NCBI GenBank assembly: GCA_000969725.1
Contig: JXSR01S035891.1
Direction: 5' to 3' (one strand)
Length of the DNA stretch: 27,960 bases
Source: Ophiothrix spiculata
Lineage: Eukaryota; Echinodermata; Ophiuroidea; Amphilepidida; Ophiotrichidae
Positions 26,947 through 27,960 of the stretch are shown here, piece after piece. Made by a program: the position numbers and the translations under genes. The notes under the pieces are model-generated. The model did no database searches and was not told where the DNA came from. It was given only the letters and a program-made list of their open reading frames with translations. The stretch's first letter is position 1; the number at the start of each line of letters is the position of its first letter.

Positions 26947-27960
26947 TAGCTAACACGCCCAGGGTGTATGACGTATTTGGACTTCTAAAGCGAATTTCTC
27001 AACTTTTTGGAATGGGATATTGTGAGATTTAGTGGGGACAGGGTAAATCTCTATGGGTTGATAACCATTTAAGACTCTTCTCAAATTATGTAATTTGAAT
27101 ATAAATCTCAAATTAAAAAAGATCCTTTGTTTTGCATTATAAAAATAGCACTCAAATGTTCTTAAAAATAAAAAATGTTGAAAAATCCATGTTCACTTTT
27201 TGTATTCATCCTTAAAGGTCCTAGAGATAAGTAATACTAATTTTTCAGCATATGCGTGACCACATTGTGTAAAATGTCCACCAGTAATACACTAGGGTCA
27301 TGCCACCAAGGTAGCCGGGGAGTATCAATGAAAGGCAATAGTCACCTCAATAGAGTTATCAATATCCATAATAAACCCAACATTGCCACGGTAATGCCAC
27401 CTAGGCATCTCGGGAGATTACCTGATCCATAACTCATTAATGCGTACAAGTAAACAGCGATTTCTCACAAAAATATGCCACGTGTGATTATCTGAGTTTG
27501 CATACGTCTCAATAGGATGGTACGACCTCTGATGGTCAGGATCAAATGATGGTTGTCATGTTTTCTCATCTCTTAGGTGTCCAAGTGATAATGGTCATGA
27601 CCGGACTAGGTCCCTTGGAACTTTGTCCCAGGGGATGGGGTACTCGGATTAAAAATGATGGACAGTGTTCACTCTGAGGCCATATGTCTTGATTTTGGGG
27701 TAGTAACATCTAATTTTTTTGAGAAATTGAGAAAAACTCTTAGCCTGCAATTGAAATTTTACACTAATTGTCAATGTGATTTCATAAAGTACCTTTTTTG
27801 ATTTTAGAAAAATAAGCTCATAATTGGTGCATTTTTAAAACAAGGAGACGACATTTCAGGTAGGCTGCCATGTTGTCAAAGTTGTTCATTTTCAACAATT
27901 TATTTTTTTAAACAATTTGTTTTTGTGAATTTTTGGCTTCAAGAAATACACCCGATACCA
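26947..27960. other. No feature seen
   Basis: No sustained ORF, RNA gene or terminal repeats. About 27290-27430 and 27510-27640 are richer in GC and show no obvious repeat character; nothing further can be supported. Confidence 0.45.

Overview
The window looks like intergenic or intronic DNA from an animal nucleus: AT-rich, no long open reading frame, no operon structure, no bacterial features. Many short non-autonomous DNA transposons, tRNA-derived SINEs and repeated TAGGCCTA-like words suggest a marine invertebrate. A deuterostome such as an echinoderm is my guess from repeat style, not from any identified gene.

Most of what can be annotated is repeat structure. In order: a degenerate tandem array with an inverted partner (1-460); a TTAA-flanked element (1838-2353); a tRNA-Thr(AGT)-like gene with a T-run terminator (2431-2514); a three-level nest of inverted-repeat elements (2679-3498); a hAT-like element with an 8-bp target duplication (4570-4898); copies of a 'GTACTTAGTACAAAAGG' element (5163-5490, 6751-7034, 11768-12149, 17420-17638); two 530-bp TTAA elements (9155-9686, 14367-14891) and a shorter one (21391-21716); a foldback element (12178-12323); a second hAT-like element (13514-13705); a Tc1/mariner-like element (15518-16042); a 385-bp terminal-repeat element (16518-16903); a degenerate minisatellite of about 85 bp carrying a Harbinger-like insertion and a second insertion (16951-18040); three related SINE heads on the minus strand (19371, 23898, 26827); a single-copy form of the nested family (19499-19715); a 70-bp-arm inverted repeat (24506-24760); and a composite element block (25031-26100).

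Protein-coding evidence is thin. The best is 5695-6694 on the plus strand, where several open, protein-like blocks preceded by AG acceptors lie in order. One reading frame runs 151 codons with a single stop. Two short blocks resemble the activation segment and subdomain IX of tyrosine kinases, but the match is weak and, if real, degenerate. A 43-codon ORF with a good start context sits in a small CpG-rich patch at 10320-10451. No complete gene was recognised, so there is no pathway to describe.

The most informative observations are insertions that can be proved inside the window, because a second copy of the target shows the uninterrupted sequence (16990-17249, 25045-25434, 3028-3189). They date the elements relative to each other.
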